Origin: Ixodes scapularis | Lineage: Eukaryota > Arthropoda > Arachnida > Ixodida > Ixodidae | Direction: 5' to 3' | Length of the DNA stretch: 64,000 nucleotides | NCBI RefSeq assembly: GCF_016920785.2 | Contig: NW_024609846.1 | Coordinates: 114,318,831-114,382,830, forward strand | Shown: piece by piece, positions 46,668 through 61,600 of the stretch | Layout: every line of letters starts with the position of its first letter | Position numbering within the stretch: the stretch's first letter is position 1 | Program-made: the position numbers and the translations under genes | The notes under the pieces: generated by a model | What the model was told of the DNA's origin: nothing | What the model saw: only the letters and a program-made list of their open reading frames with translations | The model's database searches: none

Positions 46668-49600
46668 TCAAGTAGTGCCCTCCTGGAGGCTAGAAGGCAG
46701 TTCCTGGGATTTTGTGGGCAGCCTGGGCGGGACCTGAACGGCCGCCGCTGGCCTCTCTCTTTCGGCAGCTAAGGCACGCTCGCTCTGCAATCTGTAAGAC
46801 CAAGTTGCCTTGGAGTCGTCTTTGCAAATATTAGAGCCACTAAATGAGCTCTGCTTCTCCGTTCCCCGATTTTCTTGTGGGTGCCACCATTTTTGTGGTT
46901 ATATCGTGGAGAGTGAGTGCAATCAGCGATCATTCAATTAAAAAAATGTGACTTCCTGAGCTTTAGATGCGGTGCCAGGAAGCTCCGATGATATTGTTTT
47001 GCCTTGGTGGAGACTGTTTAAACATTTCTGGAGGACGGAAAAGTGTTTTCTGCGATTTCAGATTTAAACCTCAGGTAACCGGCAAAAAGGATTTTAGGCA
47101 CCAAGTTGGTCAAAGTGTTGTTACTCTGAAACTTGCCAATGCACCGCTTAGTAGCAGATGAAAGACAGCAAAAATATGGTATTAGAAATGTGTGGCAACA
47201 TTAAGAGTTGCAATTGGTTGATTAACACAAAGAGTGAACATTTCTGTTTTTAGCTTTAGTTCTTCCAGCAAAAAGTTCATACCTATATCCGTCCTAAAAT
47301 TATGCTTCAGAGATAAGCGAGCTGGTGATTCTTATCTCGAAAACGACTTGAGACTCGCGGACATAAGAGAGAAAGGATAAGAGAGAAGATTAAAGTAACA
47401 ATGTCTGAGACTGAGAGATACCCAAATTTGTGCACCTTTGTATGCACCCTTCACCCCCGGGCTCGTTTTCAAGATAAACAAATGTCTTATATTTTTGTTC
47501 ATGTCAACAGGCTGCTCCCACTGCTATATTTACATAAGAGAATGTGACATCATATGATCCTGTCAATTTAGTAGTAGTTTACGAAAACAAGTCCCTGCTG
47601 TACAGAAAAAAAACAAAAAACATTTTAGGCAATTCAAATTCTTTTTTTGTTCTAGAAAACAACTGAATATATGTTACGAAGAGTACTTAAAATCTTTGGT
47701 TACAATATATATCAACAGCATTCTGCACTGAATACATAATTATATTAGAAAGATAAAAAAAAAGGACTTAACACACCACAATACTCATTCACCGGCTGTG
47801 TTTTATGAGCCAATTTGAGTTCTCCAATTATAAATGACAAGTTCACTTATGAAAAAAAATAACGCTTTAAGAAAAACAAAAAGGAGCATACAAAAGATCT
47901 TCTATAGGACGAGTATTCACAACGCTAACATTTTCATGTGCCATAAAGTATCGATCAAGCACCCATCAAACTATAAAGATAACTAAATTAAAAAGCAAAA
48001 AAAAAAACAAAAAAAAAAAAACACTAGGGATGGGTGTTTGTTTGGTCCAAAAAAAAAATGCAGAAGGGGCACATGATAAAATGGGCTTCACTGCTTTGCA
48101 CCAGGGTGCTTGAGGGAAGTGGCTTATGAGGAAAAGCCCACCCTTGGTCACCTAGGTGTGCTGAGAAGTCTGGCAGGGCGTCCGATATGTCCTTTCCTTA
48201 ATTTTCAAACATTTCAAAGGTAGCAGATAGGTGCACTTGTTGTGTCATAGACACGTGCTTGGTATCTTATGGTGCTGCTGATTTAGTATGTTCAATAAAA
48301 TTTTAATAATAAAAAAATATAAGTAAACAGGAGAAAAGAATGTCTTCCTATACCTAGCTGCAATAAAAATTCAAAGACAGGTGACCTAAACGGCAACATA
48401 AAGTTGTGGAATCATGAATTTAAAAATGGTCATCGAAGCCAATAATCCTGCTATAGTCACATTTTCGTGGCACCATAAAACCCTAATGTCCCAAAGTCAA
48501 TTGCTGTGAAAAACGTCACATTATTCATGCTTCCTTAAGTTCGTCAGTATCAAGACCTTGCAAATGAACAAATACAAATATTGAAATTAAAACTTTGTTG
48601 TAACATTCAGAAAGATTAATATGGCCTGAGAGGGAACACTCACCACTTTCCCATGTAAAAACTCCCACATGCTGCTTTAGAGTTTGAGAAGAACGCCACA
48701 GTCAGTGACAGGAAAGAAAGATATACAGGCACACGTGCATGAGTAGTAGTCGGAAACCGAGAAGGAAGGCCACATAAGATGAATTCAGCGACACAAACAT
48801 AATGCAAAGCAAATACTAGAAACTAAAATCTCTCGTAAGAGAAAATCTGTTTGATCTTTCAACAAGCTGGAAAGTTCATAAAACTGTTAACCACTATCAG
48901 ATAAGGTAACCCAACTTGAGGGTATATAATAACAAACTAAGTTTATATGTGTTTGAACCTTAATTAGGCATGTGTGAATAGTGGTTGTTGGTTTTCAATA
49001 GAATGTGAATAGGTGAGCGGCGTTTGTCAACTTCCGGTTCCCCATGAAATTTTGTTTCACCGTTGACAAACGACGACAATGAGCTGCATGCCTGTGCAAG
49101 CATAATTCTGAAACCTCCAGACTTTAGTTTTCCGAACCATGCTTAGACAGGCTTGCAGGTCATCGTCGTCGATTGTCAACAGCTAAACAAAATTTCCTAA
49201 GGAGCCGGAAGTTGCCAAACGCCGCTCACCTATTGAATGGCCATGTCACTGCAACCATCTTGAATAAAATGAAACAATTAAACATATTCAATCAGCAAAC
49301 TGCTAAAGCAAATGCCCCAATTAGAAAAGGAATATGATGACTATAATAGGTAAAAAAAAAAAAAAAAAAGAAAGTCGCTTACAACCCCTTGTAACCGAAT
49401 TAGAGTGCAGCTCTTGAGGAGGAGGAGGGAAGGGTACTGAGGGGAGTGTATACCCCTCCTCCCTCCTCACCTCCTCATCCTGCGTGCTACTCCTCCCTCC
49501 AAGCGGCGTCGCCGTCAGTGTAACCATGAGGTCACGTGACCCTCATGAGCTCATGTGACCCTTGTGACCTCACGGGGGTTACGTGACATCGTCGGGGTCG

Positions 49601-52600
49601 TGTGTCGACGGGGGTCGTGACCTCACGGAAGTCATGCGACCTCATGGGGGTCGTGACCTCACGGGAGTCACGTGACGTCATCAGTGACGTCATCACGATA
49701 ACGTCATCCTCATCATCACGATGACGTCACCAGTGATAACATCATCAGCAACGTCACTGATGACATCACCAGTGACGTCATCGTTATGATGACGATAATG
49801 ATGGGGATGACGTCATCGTGATGATGTCATCAGTGACGTCATGCGTCCCACAATGCACCGCGCGGTTATGCCGACGCCGCTCAAGCCGGAAACGGGCGCT
49901 TAAGAGCTGCTCTCTAAAATTCAGAAAGCAATTTTTGCTTGCTAATGCTGATATTGCATGGTGGCCCATGTGCCAGTTGAAAATTCCCATTAGCTTTCAA
50001 TTGGAATTTTCCCATTGGTACCAATAAAGTTTTCAGACAACTAATTAGTCAACCAATAAGAACCATTTGGAACCCATTCAGGTTCCAAGTGGAAAAATAA
50101 TTCCAATTGGTGAGACCCATCGGCCTGCGTGCTTCCAGTTGGAACCTACAAAAACCAATTGGTTCCAATTAAAACCAGTTGGAATTCTAATTAGATCTAA
50201 TGGGAATTTTTAGCTGGGAGGTAATGTTGTGATATGAAATCGGCAATTCACCTTCCTTGGCAGAAGTGGTGCCCCTTGTTGGAGACTAGATTAGACTCTA
50301 AAATTATGTTAGACTCTAGTTTAGGTTAGAAAATTTCTACCAAAAAATTTTATAACCATTAGAGAATTTCTTGGTAGAAAAATCAAGGAAAGAAAAGACA
50401 CCAGTAGGAAGGTGAGGGAACTTCTTTGTGCTAGCTTGGGGGAAAAATATAAGCCACAATGGGCACTACAGCGATGTTTCAGGAGCTGAATCTAGGTCAA
50501 TGTAGCTCAATGGATGTAGCGTCCTCACTTTAAGGAATGTTCGATCGCACTCACTTGTGCCATGCCCATGCAGCTTGATAGCGAATAACTCTCAAACCGG
50601 TGGTCCAGAAAAGTGTCGGTAACGTTTTAATAAAGCTTTCACATGCCCCTTTCAAATGCTTCTAAATTTATAAAGCATATTTATGTTTTGTAAATTTGTG
50701 CAAAAATAGATAAATAACTTGGGCTAGAATAAATATACCATAAAATCCCGAGATGCCCAACCCCCAAAAAGATAGCCCACCCCCGTTTTCGGCCTGATTT
50801 GCTATATTTTTTTTTAAATACCGAAAGATAGCCCACTATAATAGTAGTGTTAGCATCAATGATGGCCGCGGCGTAAATGCGGCTAGTTCGCTATGGTGAG
50901 ATATTTCAGCGAACATTGCTGGACTGGGAAGTACAGTCATCTTTGCTTCATTGCCCCTCACCACTATAAAAAGCTTGGAAGGGACACGACCTAGAAATAG
51001 CAATTTTTTAAAACATTTCTTGATTGTACACTCAAAGTTAGCCCACTTCATATTTTCAGCCGATTTGCTCTTGATGTTAGGTGGGCTATCTCTCGAGATT
51101 TTACGTAAAGTATTTTTGTATAATCACTGCAGTACATATAATCTTATTTTGTATGTGTACCTCGGGGAAAATTTAAAGTGGTATGTGCTACAAAAATGTT
51201 CTGCTAGCAACCATATGGGACCGCTCTGATTAAAGCTCTTCCAGTGCAAATCCCAGGTGGTTTCACCTACAAACCACTTATATGACTAGACCTAGCTGAA
51301 AAACAAATTTTTAGACAAGTGATACACCCGGACAACAGGACCTTAAGATATACTTTTAAAAAAGATTTTCAAATCTGCGTATTTGCCCACCCCGACAAGC
51401 TTTTCATACCAAAGACATGCTTCGAAAAAGTGGCACTTAAAACACCACCACTCTGGATGTTTTGTTTAGGAAAGTGCATTCAATAGAACTAACTAGATAG
51501 ACAAATACTATTTAATATAAGAAATTTCCCCAAGATCACTATTTGTTTCGATACTGAATAAAATATCCTGATGTATTTTAGTTGATATCCAGAAGTTTTG
51601 AATACTGGCACATGCCTTGACACGTACATTAGAAGCTCATAAAATATGTCTTTGTAAACATAAACAAGAAAAAAAGAAACAGCTATTTTGTTTTGTTTGA
51701 TCTGTGATGAAAATTGCATTCACAAGGGCCTGTGAATAAACTGAAAAAAATGTATGCTAGACTCTCCTTAAAAGAGGTGCCCATTGGATAGTTTAATTGA
51801 TACCTTGTCTAAAAATTAAAAACAAGAAAAAAGGGAGCACTGTCCAAGGCCTGAACTTACTTGTTTTTCGACTGTCTCATGAACTGCTGAATTTTCCTAG
51901 CGGCCTGGTGCTGACGCCGCTGGGAATACGTGCGCCTGAAACAATGCAAGGGTGAAAAGCTTGGTATGACAAACAGATCCTAGCACTTTCTTGCCATAAA
52001 TAAGTCATGAAATTTTCAGTTTGAATAAGAAAATGCTGAGAGACTGTAACAAAACTACAAAGCTGGCTCAAATTAGGAAGTAATTACCATAGAATATTAA
52101 GCGAGACCCTTGATAAAAAAAAACTTTAGAAGAGTGCCAGATGTAACTAGAAGTTCCGTAAATGAAAAGTGAGGAAGAACGTTTTGCAACTCGTGGTTTC
52201 ACAATGTTCTCCCTCACCTTCCACTTGTTGCATCCACTTGAGGGAGGGTGGAGAATTCTTTCAAAACTATAAACTGACTATTTATAAACGCTCAAATAAC
52301 AACATCTCAATATCTGAATAAATTCCCAGAAAGTAAAACTCTTAAAATGTAATCTGCTCATGATTTTGGAACTCCCGATTTCCGGACTATAGCACTTTTC
52401 TGAGGATAAACTAGGAGTACTGGTTGTATTTTTACCCAAACAAACAAACAAACAAACAGACACGTGCACACACGCAAACAAACAAACAAAAGTGAACATA
52501 AAAAAAAGTACCGACGTATCATCAGGTTTTTTTTGTGCACATCCCCAAGTGATTTTTGACCCCGAATATGACCTTTTTTACACAGACATGACCATGTGCT

Positions 52601-55600
52601 GCATGCACACTCCTTTTTCCAGTACTGGAACTATGCTCTGCTCAGGAATAATGGTGTCCTCTTAACATCGTGGCTTTTCTTTTGAATGCCCTCAGGATCA
52701 TTAGAGTCGAATACGTGATACTTTGATCTGATATTAAAGGTAATAACCCTCAGTCTGGTGGCTCTATGCAATTTCTTGTTGCAGCTTCCTGCCTTTTTCA
52801 CCCATAAGCTACTACTGCTCAAAGTTCCTGGAGAAGCTTTAACAAGGTACAAATCCTTCACTAGTACCAAGCCTCGTGAAAGACAAAAAAGCCCACAATA
52901 AAGACACTAAGGTAAATTTAATATTAACTTATGTTGGAGGGATATAGCGGAGATATTTGATTGTTTTATTCATAAATTTTGTTCTTTATATAAAGAGTTT
53001 CATATTTCGAAAGATAGCACCCCCCAAAAAGTCTAGAAAACTGTGGCGTTACCAGAGATACACTAAAAGTGGTAGCAAAGAAAAACAAGCCTTACGAGTG
53101 TTTTCTGCACACCAAGATTTAGATACGCTTAAAATATTTAAAAAGTGTCGGAAGGAGATAACCGCTGTATTAAGAAAGGCAAAAAGTTCTTATCACTATA
53201 AAATATTTCACAATGAAAATAGAAGTGGCATTATCTGGAAGAAATTATTAATATTTTAGATCAAAACGGTCAAGAAAACCTTATCAAAGAACTTGTAATT
53301 GAAGGGAAAACAATGACTGCAGTAGAATTAGCAAATAAATGTAATGATTTTTTTATGAATCTATTTTTTCCTGTTCAAATAGCAAGTGGTGATTTCTGTT
53401 TACCTCTACGGATCACAGAAAATTGTTTCTTGCTTCCTACCGATGAGAGTGAAGTACTTTCGGTGTTCTTAAAGCAGTAAATGTACCGATTTTAATAGAA
53501 TACAGGTGCAGCCGGTAAAACACATGATTGACATTAGTATATGCCCTGTCTCATGCATATTTTTAATTTGTCGCTCTCAATTAGCATTTTTCTTAAGGGT
53601 ATGCAGATTGTGAAGGAAAATGTTTTTATATAAGTCCGGAGATAGAAATAATATGTCAAATTACAGACAGATTTAAATCTTGCCCGTTTTTTCTGAAGGC
53701 TCGGAGAAGATTACACATGTGAGAGTTTTTAATTTTTGTGAAATAAACACGATACTTACTGATTCTGAGTGCTTTTGTAAAGGTCGCTCCACAGAACTAG
53801 CTTTTCTACAGCAGAAAGAAATTATCCTAAACAATATTCAAAACAAACTTCTAATGTTGGGGATTTTTATTGACTTCTCGAAAGCCTTTGACCGGCTAAA
53901 TTATAAAATTCTAATAGAAAAACAAAATTTTTAAGGAATTCGAGGGCATTCTTTAGCACTACTAGTTGAAAGCTATTTAAGCTGTTGGAAGCTAACAGTA
54001 GAAATAAATGGATTTTCTTCTGTACTGAAACCAGTACAAACGGGGGTACCTCAAGGTAGGGCCTTGGGACCACAGCTTTTTAATTTGTTTATAAATGATA
54101 TAGTTGACATTGCAAATAATACCTCATTTGTCATTTATGCTGGCGATACCAGTATATTTGTTTAGGGAACAATATTGATAGGTTAGTTGCCCGTGCACAC
54201 ATTTCCGTAGAAAAGCTAATCAGTTTGTGGACTGTTTCCAATTCATTAAAAATAAATTAAAGTAAAACAAAAGCCGTTATCTTTAAATCAAAAGTTAATA
54301 CTATTGAACTCCTTGGAAGTTGAATTTGCAAGTACTGCTAAAACTTTAGGCGTAATTTTTCTCAAACATATGTTATGAGACTCCTATGTTTAAAACCGTA
54401 TACTTAAACTCTCGAAAATTGTAGGTATTCTGTATAAACATAGCTATATATTATCATCTAGTGCAAAACACTTACTAATTAATAATGCATTATTCAATTC
54501 AAAAACCTTAATAAACTGTATTTATTGCAGAAGAGAGCAGTTCGAGTCGCAGCTAATACCGTACGTCATATTACACACACACTGAACCACTTTCTTCATA
54601 AAAAAAAAGTAATAAAAATACAAGAATATTTAAAATATAAGTTTGCGACAGCATACTCAGCGTCCCTTAAATTTTTTAACTACCCATTACCACAAATTTC
54701 TAAACTAAGTGTCAAAATATTGTATATGAGGTATGTACAAACCTGTTTTGGTTTCGGTAATGCAAACTTTTGGTACACCCTATGATAGTGCTGGATCCTT
54801 GAGATTATATCGTCCTAGAACAAACTACAGGCTTCGAATGGTTCAGCATACACTACCAACAGTGCTAAGCTTTTTAAAAGACCAAAATGTTTGTCTTGGT
54901 ACACTTAATAAGAAAACAATACACAAAACATTCACCTCGAGCTTTTAATATTTTCTTCTGCATAGCACTGAGTGTTCTTCCATCTTTTCATTTAGTATTA
55001 TTGTTTCCTGTTGGCCGATCTGCCAGTATGGGGTAGGAACTTTGTCAAGCTTGCAGCTTTTTTTCCTGCCTCCATCACCCATATGTACGATGGGAGTAAA
55101 TCAATGATTCGAACTGAATATTCTAGCCTGCATTTTGTTTTTTGTACCATAGCAATATATCAGCCTCGAGAGGCAGCCACAAAATTGAAAACCCCTAAAA
55201 CAAAGAAAACTAATTTTTTTTAAATGTTTTGAAACTCATTTTAGTCACAATACTGTTCACGTCGAAACTGACTAACAAAATGGCAGTACGATGGACTCCA
55301 GGACAAACATGACGACAATGTCACACCCTAGAGCCTAGAGTCTCATATGAACTCTGTCTACTGTCATATCCCGAAAGACGCCCTTCTCAAAGACAACCCA
55401 CTCGTATTTTTGACATGATTTGCTTAAAACACCGAAAGATAGCCCACTTCTAGTAATTGCAGTTCCCTGGCCAATGGTGACCTCGGCCGAAATGGGGTTA
55501 GTTAGCTATGGCGGGAGATAAGCAAACACCGCTGACTGGGAAGGACAGTTGTCTATGCTCCATTGGCCCTCAATGTAAAAACAAGTTTGACAAGTCATAA

Positions 55601-58600
55601 AAAAAAAAAAAAAAAGAGCATTACAATTTTTTTTTTTTTAAGTAAGTTTACTCCTTATTTCACTCGATTTGCTCACACTTTTAGTTGGGCTATCCTTTGG
55701 GATCTTACTGTAGTATATCTCAGGGGTTTGGGTCAGCACTTCACGCATAGCAAACAAGTGAAACATATCTCATATACTAGGAACATTGCTCTAGGTACAG
55801 CTATAGCACCCAGCGGCGTAGACTTTCCATTTTCCCAAGGGGGGGGGGGGGGGGGGGGCGGGCTGAGTTCTTCCGGGGGGGAGGGGGGGGGGGTGCTGCG
55901 CGTTATTTTTTCGCCAGAACTGAAGATTGAAGCAAATGAAAACACGGTGGAATTCCATTTCCCATGTATTTTGTCAACAAAGGCAAAGTGCGCGTTATTT
56001 TGTTACATGGCATGTAAACAGCGTCTCGGTAAGGATCATGACCCAAGCCCAAGGGGGGAGGCTCTGCCCCCCCCCCCCCTCTTGGATTTTACCAGGGGGT
56101 CACGAGCCCCATTGGCCCCCATAGTCTACGCCTATGATAGCACCTGTCCTGTACCAAGAAAGTCATTAGCGCCAATGTGGAAGGGTTGTAACCCCAATCC
56201 TCGCATGCCATTGTGTACACAACTATTTCTCGAGCAAATAAACATAATTACAATCACAATCTGCCCAACGCAAACGAGAAGCGAGGAATGTTGGCACAAC
56301 TTGTTCGCACAATTGATGCCGGAGAGCCGGCGTGCGCTCCGGGGAAGCGAGCCCACCTGAAAGCCGAGGCGGTGGGAGTGCCCTCTCTGCTCGACAGGGC
56401 GGCCTGCCTCCGGTCGTCTGCATAGCCTCGGTGGTAGAAACTCTGCACCGAGGGGGCCCCCGAGCTCTCTCCCTCGGGGCTCTTCTTGAAGCGCTTGTGC
56501 TGCTCGCACCAGCCGGGGAAGCTCTCTGCAGCCGCCTTTGTCATCTGCTTGTAGTACATGTACTGCAGAAGGGCATCAAGTGGAAACGGTACGATGAGCG
56601 ATGTATCTCATCATGACGACATATCCCGTATGGGAATGCTTTAGGCACATAAAACTACGCTTCTTTCTTCAAGATTCATGCTTCAGCGTTCTTCTCTGCT
56701 GCTGCCACAATACCATTGGCTGCAGAGATGCGCGAGGCTATAGCCACACCCAGCTCGTTTCTTAGGCCGTCAGCGACTATATTATATATGCTTAAGTTTT
56801 CTGAAAAGTACTGCCACAGTTAGCATAGTTTCTGCACTGCTGCAGCCTCAAACTGTCGGAGACAGAGGGTGAAAGGAGGTAAGAGAACACCAATCAAGGA
56901 GAAGGGGAAGTGAAGACGGATATAATCTTGACATACTTTTTTCACTGTTGGATAAAGTACATCTAAAAAGTACTTAAACTAAAGTAGAAAGTAAAGTAGA
57001 AGTTATGTACCTCCAGCAAACTAGCAATTGTACATAGGCGTGGAGTACTTCAAGTAAAGTACCATAAATACAATGTACTTTCAAAGTAATGTACAAGTAC
57101 TTTCTATCTTTCCTGAGGCCCTTTCATTTCCTATACAGTGTCTTTCTCTTACTGGTATGGCATTGCTTTAGAGGTAACCAGGGGTCCACCAAATGGTGTA
57201 AAATTTTGGATGAAGTCAAGTGGCCTTCCAACTTCTGAATTTAGTGCAGCTTGCACTGGCTTGCACCCAAGGGGGTTAAACATACTAGGAGAGAGCATGA
57301 TGTCAGCCCTGTAGCTTCTGCAAGCAGTCCTCTTGTGGAGGGGTGTCCTCTCCAAATATTATTAACCTCCTCCCTTGCACTTACTGTGTGAAAAGTAGCG
57401 AAAGTTTGAAATGCTGTGGAAAATTCACCCTCGGCACAAACCGTACGTACAAACCGAGCAATGCGTCGTCTGCCATTTCTGGTGAGAGTAGAATATCCCA
57501 CCCAGTATTTCTCCACAGTTGACAAAGTATCATTTTGTGATACAAATCTAACGAGACAAAATTTGGGGAATGTACAGTCGGCAGTTGCACTTTTCTTGGA
57601 AAGTACCAGAAAATGTATTTTAAGTACAAGTATGTACTTTATTTATTTATTAACTACAGTTCATCCATAGCAAATTATTGTAGGGCCGTGACTTACAGAT
57701 TAACATACACAAATAGAGAATACAACTCAAGGATCTGCTACACCAACAAGATACACCACACCAGCATAGGACACAAAATAAGCAACAAAAACATTAACAT
57801 TGAATCATCGAAACACAGTACATGCACACACAAAAAATCATCTATTATCACTCCACTTTTTCGTATACAAACAAATAAAAAATAAATGCATAGCTACGTT
57901 ACTTACAACATCATAGCACGCTTTCACGAAAATACTGCTTCAGAGCACCTTCAAAGTTTCCAACGGGCGTGGTAACTACGGCGTCCGGGAGTCCATATAG
58001 TCTATTGATTTATTGTACGGGCGAAGAAAGATGATTTAAAAACGGATGTATGGCATGTTATTTCGCGTTTCTTTCTGGAGTGGTCTAGTGTACAGGATAT
58101 AAAGGTAGGTACATTTAAATATTTTATTTTTATCTATACCAACTCGTTCGTGAGATATTTGATTTAGAAATGAACACCTCGATAATCTTTGACATCATTC
58201 AAGAGAGTCCCAAGAAAGGTTTTTTATAATACAGTAATGCTGACACTAAAATGATAAGAGTTTGTGACAAAGCGAGCAGCTCGATTCTAAATCGCTTCTA
58301 GTTTATTAATTAGTGTTTTAGTGTCAGGATCGCATAGCACTGCAGCATACTCTATAATAGAATGCACATTAGAAGTTCCTTAACAATCCTGGAGCGTCTC
58401 TGAAATTTCTTTTGATAAAATTAAGGACACGATCGGCTTTCGTAGTTACCATTTCAACATGACTATTCCATGTTAGGTTAGATGAAAAGATAACACCCAA
58501 ATATTTCACGGCCGTCACCAGAGCAATCTGTTCGGTATCTAAATAAAAGTCTCTATGTAGGTTAAATCGTTTCCTACCAAACCGGGTGCAACTGCACTTA

Positions 58601-61600
58601 GCAACATCATTCTCCATTTGCAGCGCCAAGAGATTATCTTATTTATGTCGACCTGTAGGGCAGTGGTGTCTTTCTGGGTATTTACGGTCCTATATACAAA
58701 ACACAGTCGTCTGCGTACAACCTAAGATTAGAAGCGATGTCAGAGGCTATATTATTCATATAGATTAAAAACAAAAGTGGACCAGGCCTAAAACCAATCC
58801 CTGCGGAACTCCGGATATCACTGAAGTAAAATGATATTCAGAGCCATTAATGACTACCTTTTGTGAGCGACATGTCAGATAATCCAGCACCCACCCAAGA
58901 ACACTGTCGGGTAATCCTACTGATGAAAGTTAAAGGAGCAATAAAGAGTGTGACACAGTATCAAAAGCCTTCTGAAGGTCCTCCACATTTCCATTGGGTT
59001 AGTTTTAATCCTTCCACCTCAAGTAGAGTAAAAGTTAGACCTGGCAGATACAGTCAACCTGATTCTCAGAAGCAAATGAAAAAAAAACATTGTAGGGGAA
59101 CTCAACCAACTGAGTGATACAAGAAAAGCCTGCTCTAAATTCATGTTGAAGAAACTGTTTGCTTGTAAGTGGCGAAATATGTTAGAATATATGATATGCT
59201 CAAGTGTTTTGCAACACATGCTGGTAAGAGAAATGAGTCTATAGTTTAAAACCTGCAAACGAGGACCATTTTTATGAACTGGGACAACATTCGTCGTTTT
59301 CCTCTCTAAAGTCAGTTTCTAAGTGATAAAGACAAACTGAACAAAACAACAAGATATTTAGCGATAATGGGTGCACAAGGTTTGACGATATAAGAAGGAA
59401 TGCAGTTTGGACCAATGGCAGTATTTGCTCTCGGCTCGGAGAGAAGTTTCAGGACGCCCTCATAGGGTACCAAAATGTCTGGCATTGCTTAAAAAAATGC
59501 AGGAATTTGTTTCAGGAAGTGTGCATGGTTATTGTGGGTGCGGAGAAAACGGACTGGAATTGTAACTATTGAAACGGTCAGCTTTTTCAGCATCGTTAGT
59601 GACATAACCTTGTTCAGTCGAGATAGGTGGGATAGTACTATATTCCTTGCCATTAGATTTAACGAACCTCCACATTTCCTTTGGGTTAGTTTTAATCTTT
59701 CCACCTAGAGTAGAGCAAAAATTAGCCTTGGCACATTTCATTTTCAACTTAATTTCATTCCCTATTGTTTCTAGCCTGGTCAGAAGTTCACCCCTACCCT
59801 GATTCAAGTACCGACGAAAATAAAGTAAAAGTTTTCTAAACCTCCTGAAGTAGTACTTTAAGTACAATGTATATTTAAAGTGCTTCCTAACACAGTATTC
59901 TTTCTGAAAGCTCTGGAAAAGATGACCTATAACGTTGCAGACAACCCAAGCCGAGAAAGACAATAGACGGAGGTAAAGACGGTAAGGCATGTTTTGTACC
60001 CTTGGAGCTTGGGGTTTGTCAGTTCCTAAGTGACAAAGAAAGTTTGTGTGTCTAAAAAGAAAGTTCTAAGTCTAGTAGAATTGTCAGCTGTAGTATTTTA
60101 ATTTTTCAGGAGTTCTGTACACACTACTTAGATGGCGCCACTGTTTCACCATTGCACCGTGTTGTCAGGGTTGCGTCCCGGTGGTGCCCTACCTCCATGT
60201 TGTTTACCATTAATAAAGAGAGTTACGCTTCAACCACCGACCGCATCGGACGCGTCTCTATCTCCTTCCGGGGCTCTCGCGCCCGGCCCGCCGGTCACCA
60301 CTTCGGCATGTGAGACCCCTCGTTTTTCCGCAGGTCCACGCAGGCATTGCTCTTCGTTATTTTCTCGGGCGTCCGCATTTTCTTTTATTACAACACTTTG
60401 GCGACAAGGAATTACTACACCAGCCATATTTGACAGAACGTGGCATCTTTTAATGTCTCTGAAAGATCTGTTTGATTGCTCAGTATCATACCTGAGTTTT
60501 AGTCAGATTTTATCCCTGAAGGAACAAGAGCCAATGAAAGCCAATTCCACGGCAGTTTGGTTATTTCCAGAAAGTGATACCAGACTTAATTTAAGGAAGT
60601 ATTTTCTAAAATTTCAATCGTTGCATTTAATACAACGGTGTGATATTGCTCAAATTTAACGTTATCTTTCTTGTTCGATTCGTTGGCGAAAATATTGAAA
60701 CTGGCTTCCGCTTGCACATATATTACAATCACAATACAGATGTGTGGGCTTAACATTGTAGCTTCGCCGCACTGACCACACAAGTATAGGAGTGTGATTT
60801 ATACAAAGGTGTGACTCAAATACCAAAAGCTTTCTGAAAACGACTGTTTATAGAGGGGTGCAACATGTAGTCCAGAAAATACAGTGCACAGGGTTTCAGC
60901 TACTTCTTGCACACAGAACACCCGTAAAGCCATTTTTGTCATTTGATAGTTCCAATCAACCGTTGCGCCCCTTCGGTTTTATCTTCCCCACTTTTTAAGC
61001 GTGTGCTAAAGATTGAAATTTTAACCTCATGACAGGACTAGTAGAGTACAACTTTAAAAGGTTAATCAAAACGAGGTATGCTGCCTGTTGCGTTTTTACA
61101 GACAATTTAAGAATGCATAAAGTTCCATTGTGAATGCCTCTGTGCACATGTAATTGACTGAGAAAAATAGAATGCATTACGAACGAAATATCTTATTCCC
61201 AATAAACACTTTCTGAATGAATGATATATTGAAGTGTTGCAAATGTGAAAAAATAACTACTGTACTCATTTTATCTCAAGGAACCCTAGAAAAAGAAAAC
61301 AAATTCAGCTCTCAGGAGAACATTACTCCGTTCACCTTTATGTAGTAAACTGAGGTAATAAAATGCGCATTTCAGGCCAGATATTTCTTAGTTTATCAAA
61401 TTGTACATAATTCAAAATGCAAAAAGCATGATTTTGTTTCTAACAACATTGCATAAGAACTTACTAGGGTATTTGCACAGCGCATGGACTATGTGCCAAA
61501 CCTGCTTTCTGTCTGACGTGACGACGGGTATGGTATAGAGTACCTGTTTGTAGCGCCGGTAGTAGCTCTGGATGAGTACGGCAGCAGCCCTCTCCTTTTC

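Noticed and set aside
52440..52492. Regular AAAC repeats that could suggest an array
   Set aside because: Simple microsatellite (CAAA)n; no spacer/repeat structure. No CRISPR array is expected or seen in this eukaryotic window.
55563..56360. 265-codon open frame with poly-Gly
   Set aside because: Crosses an A(17) run, homopolymeric G/C runs in a hAT MITE and the antisense of a CAMTA exon. Not a gene.
60132..60659. 175-codon open frame on the plus strand
   Set aside because: It runs across the LTR-like sequence and into unrelated AT-rich DNA, with Ser/Pro-rich composition and no domain. Best explained as chance within a GC-rich LTR.
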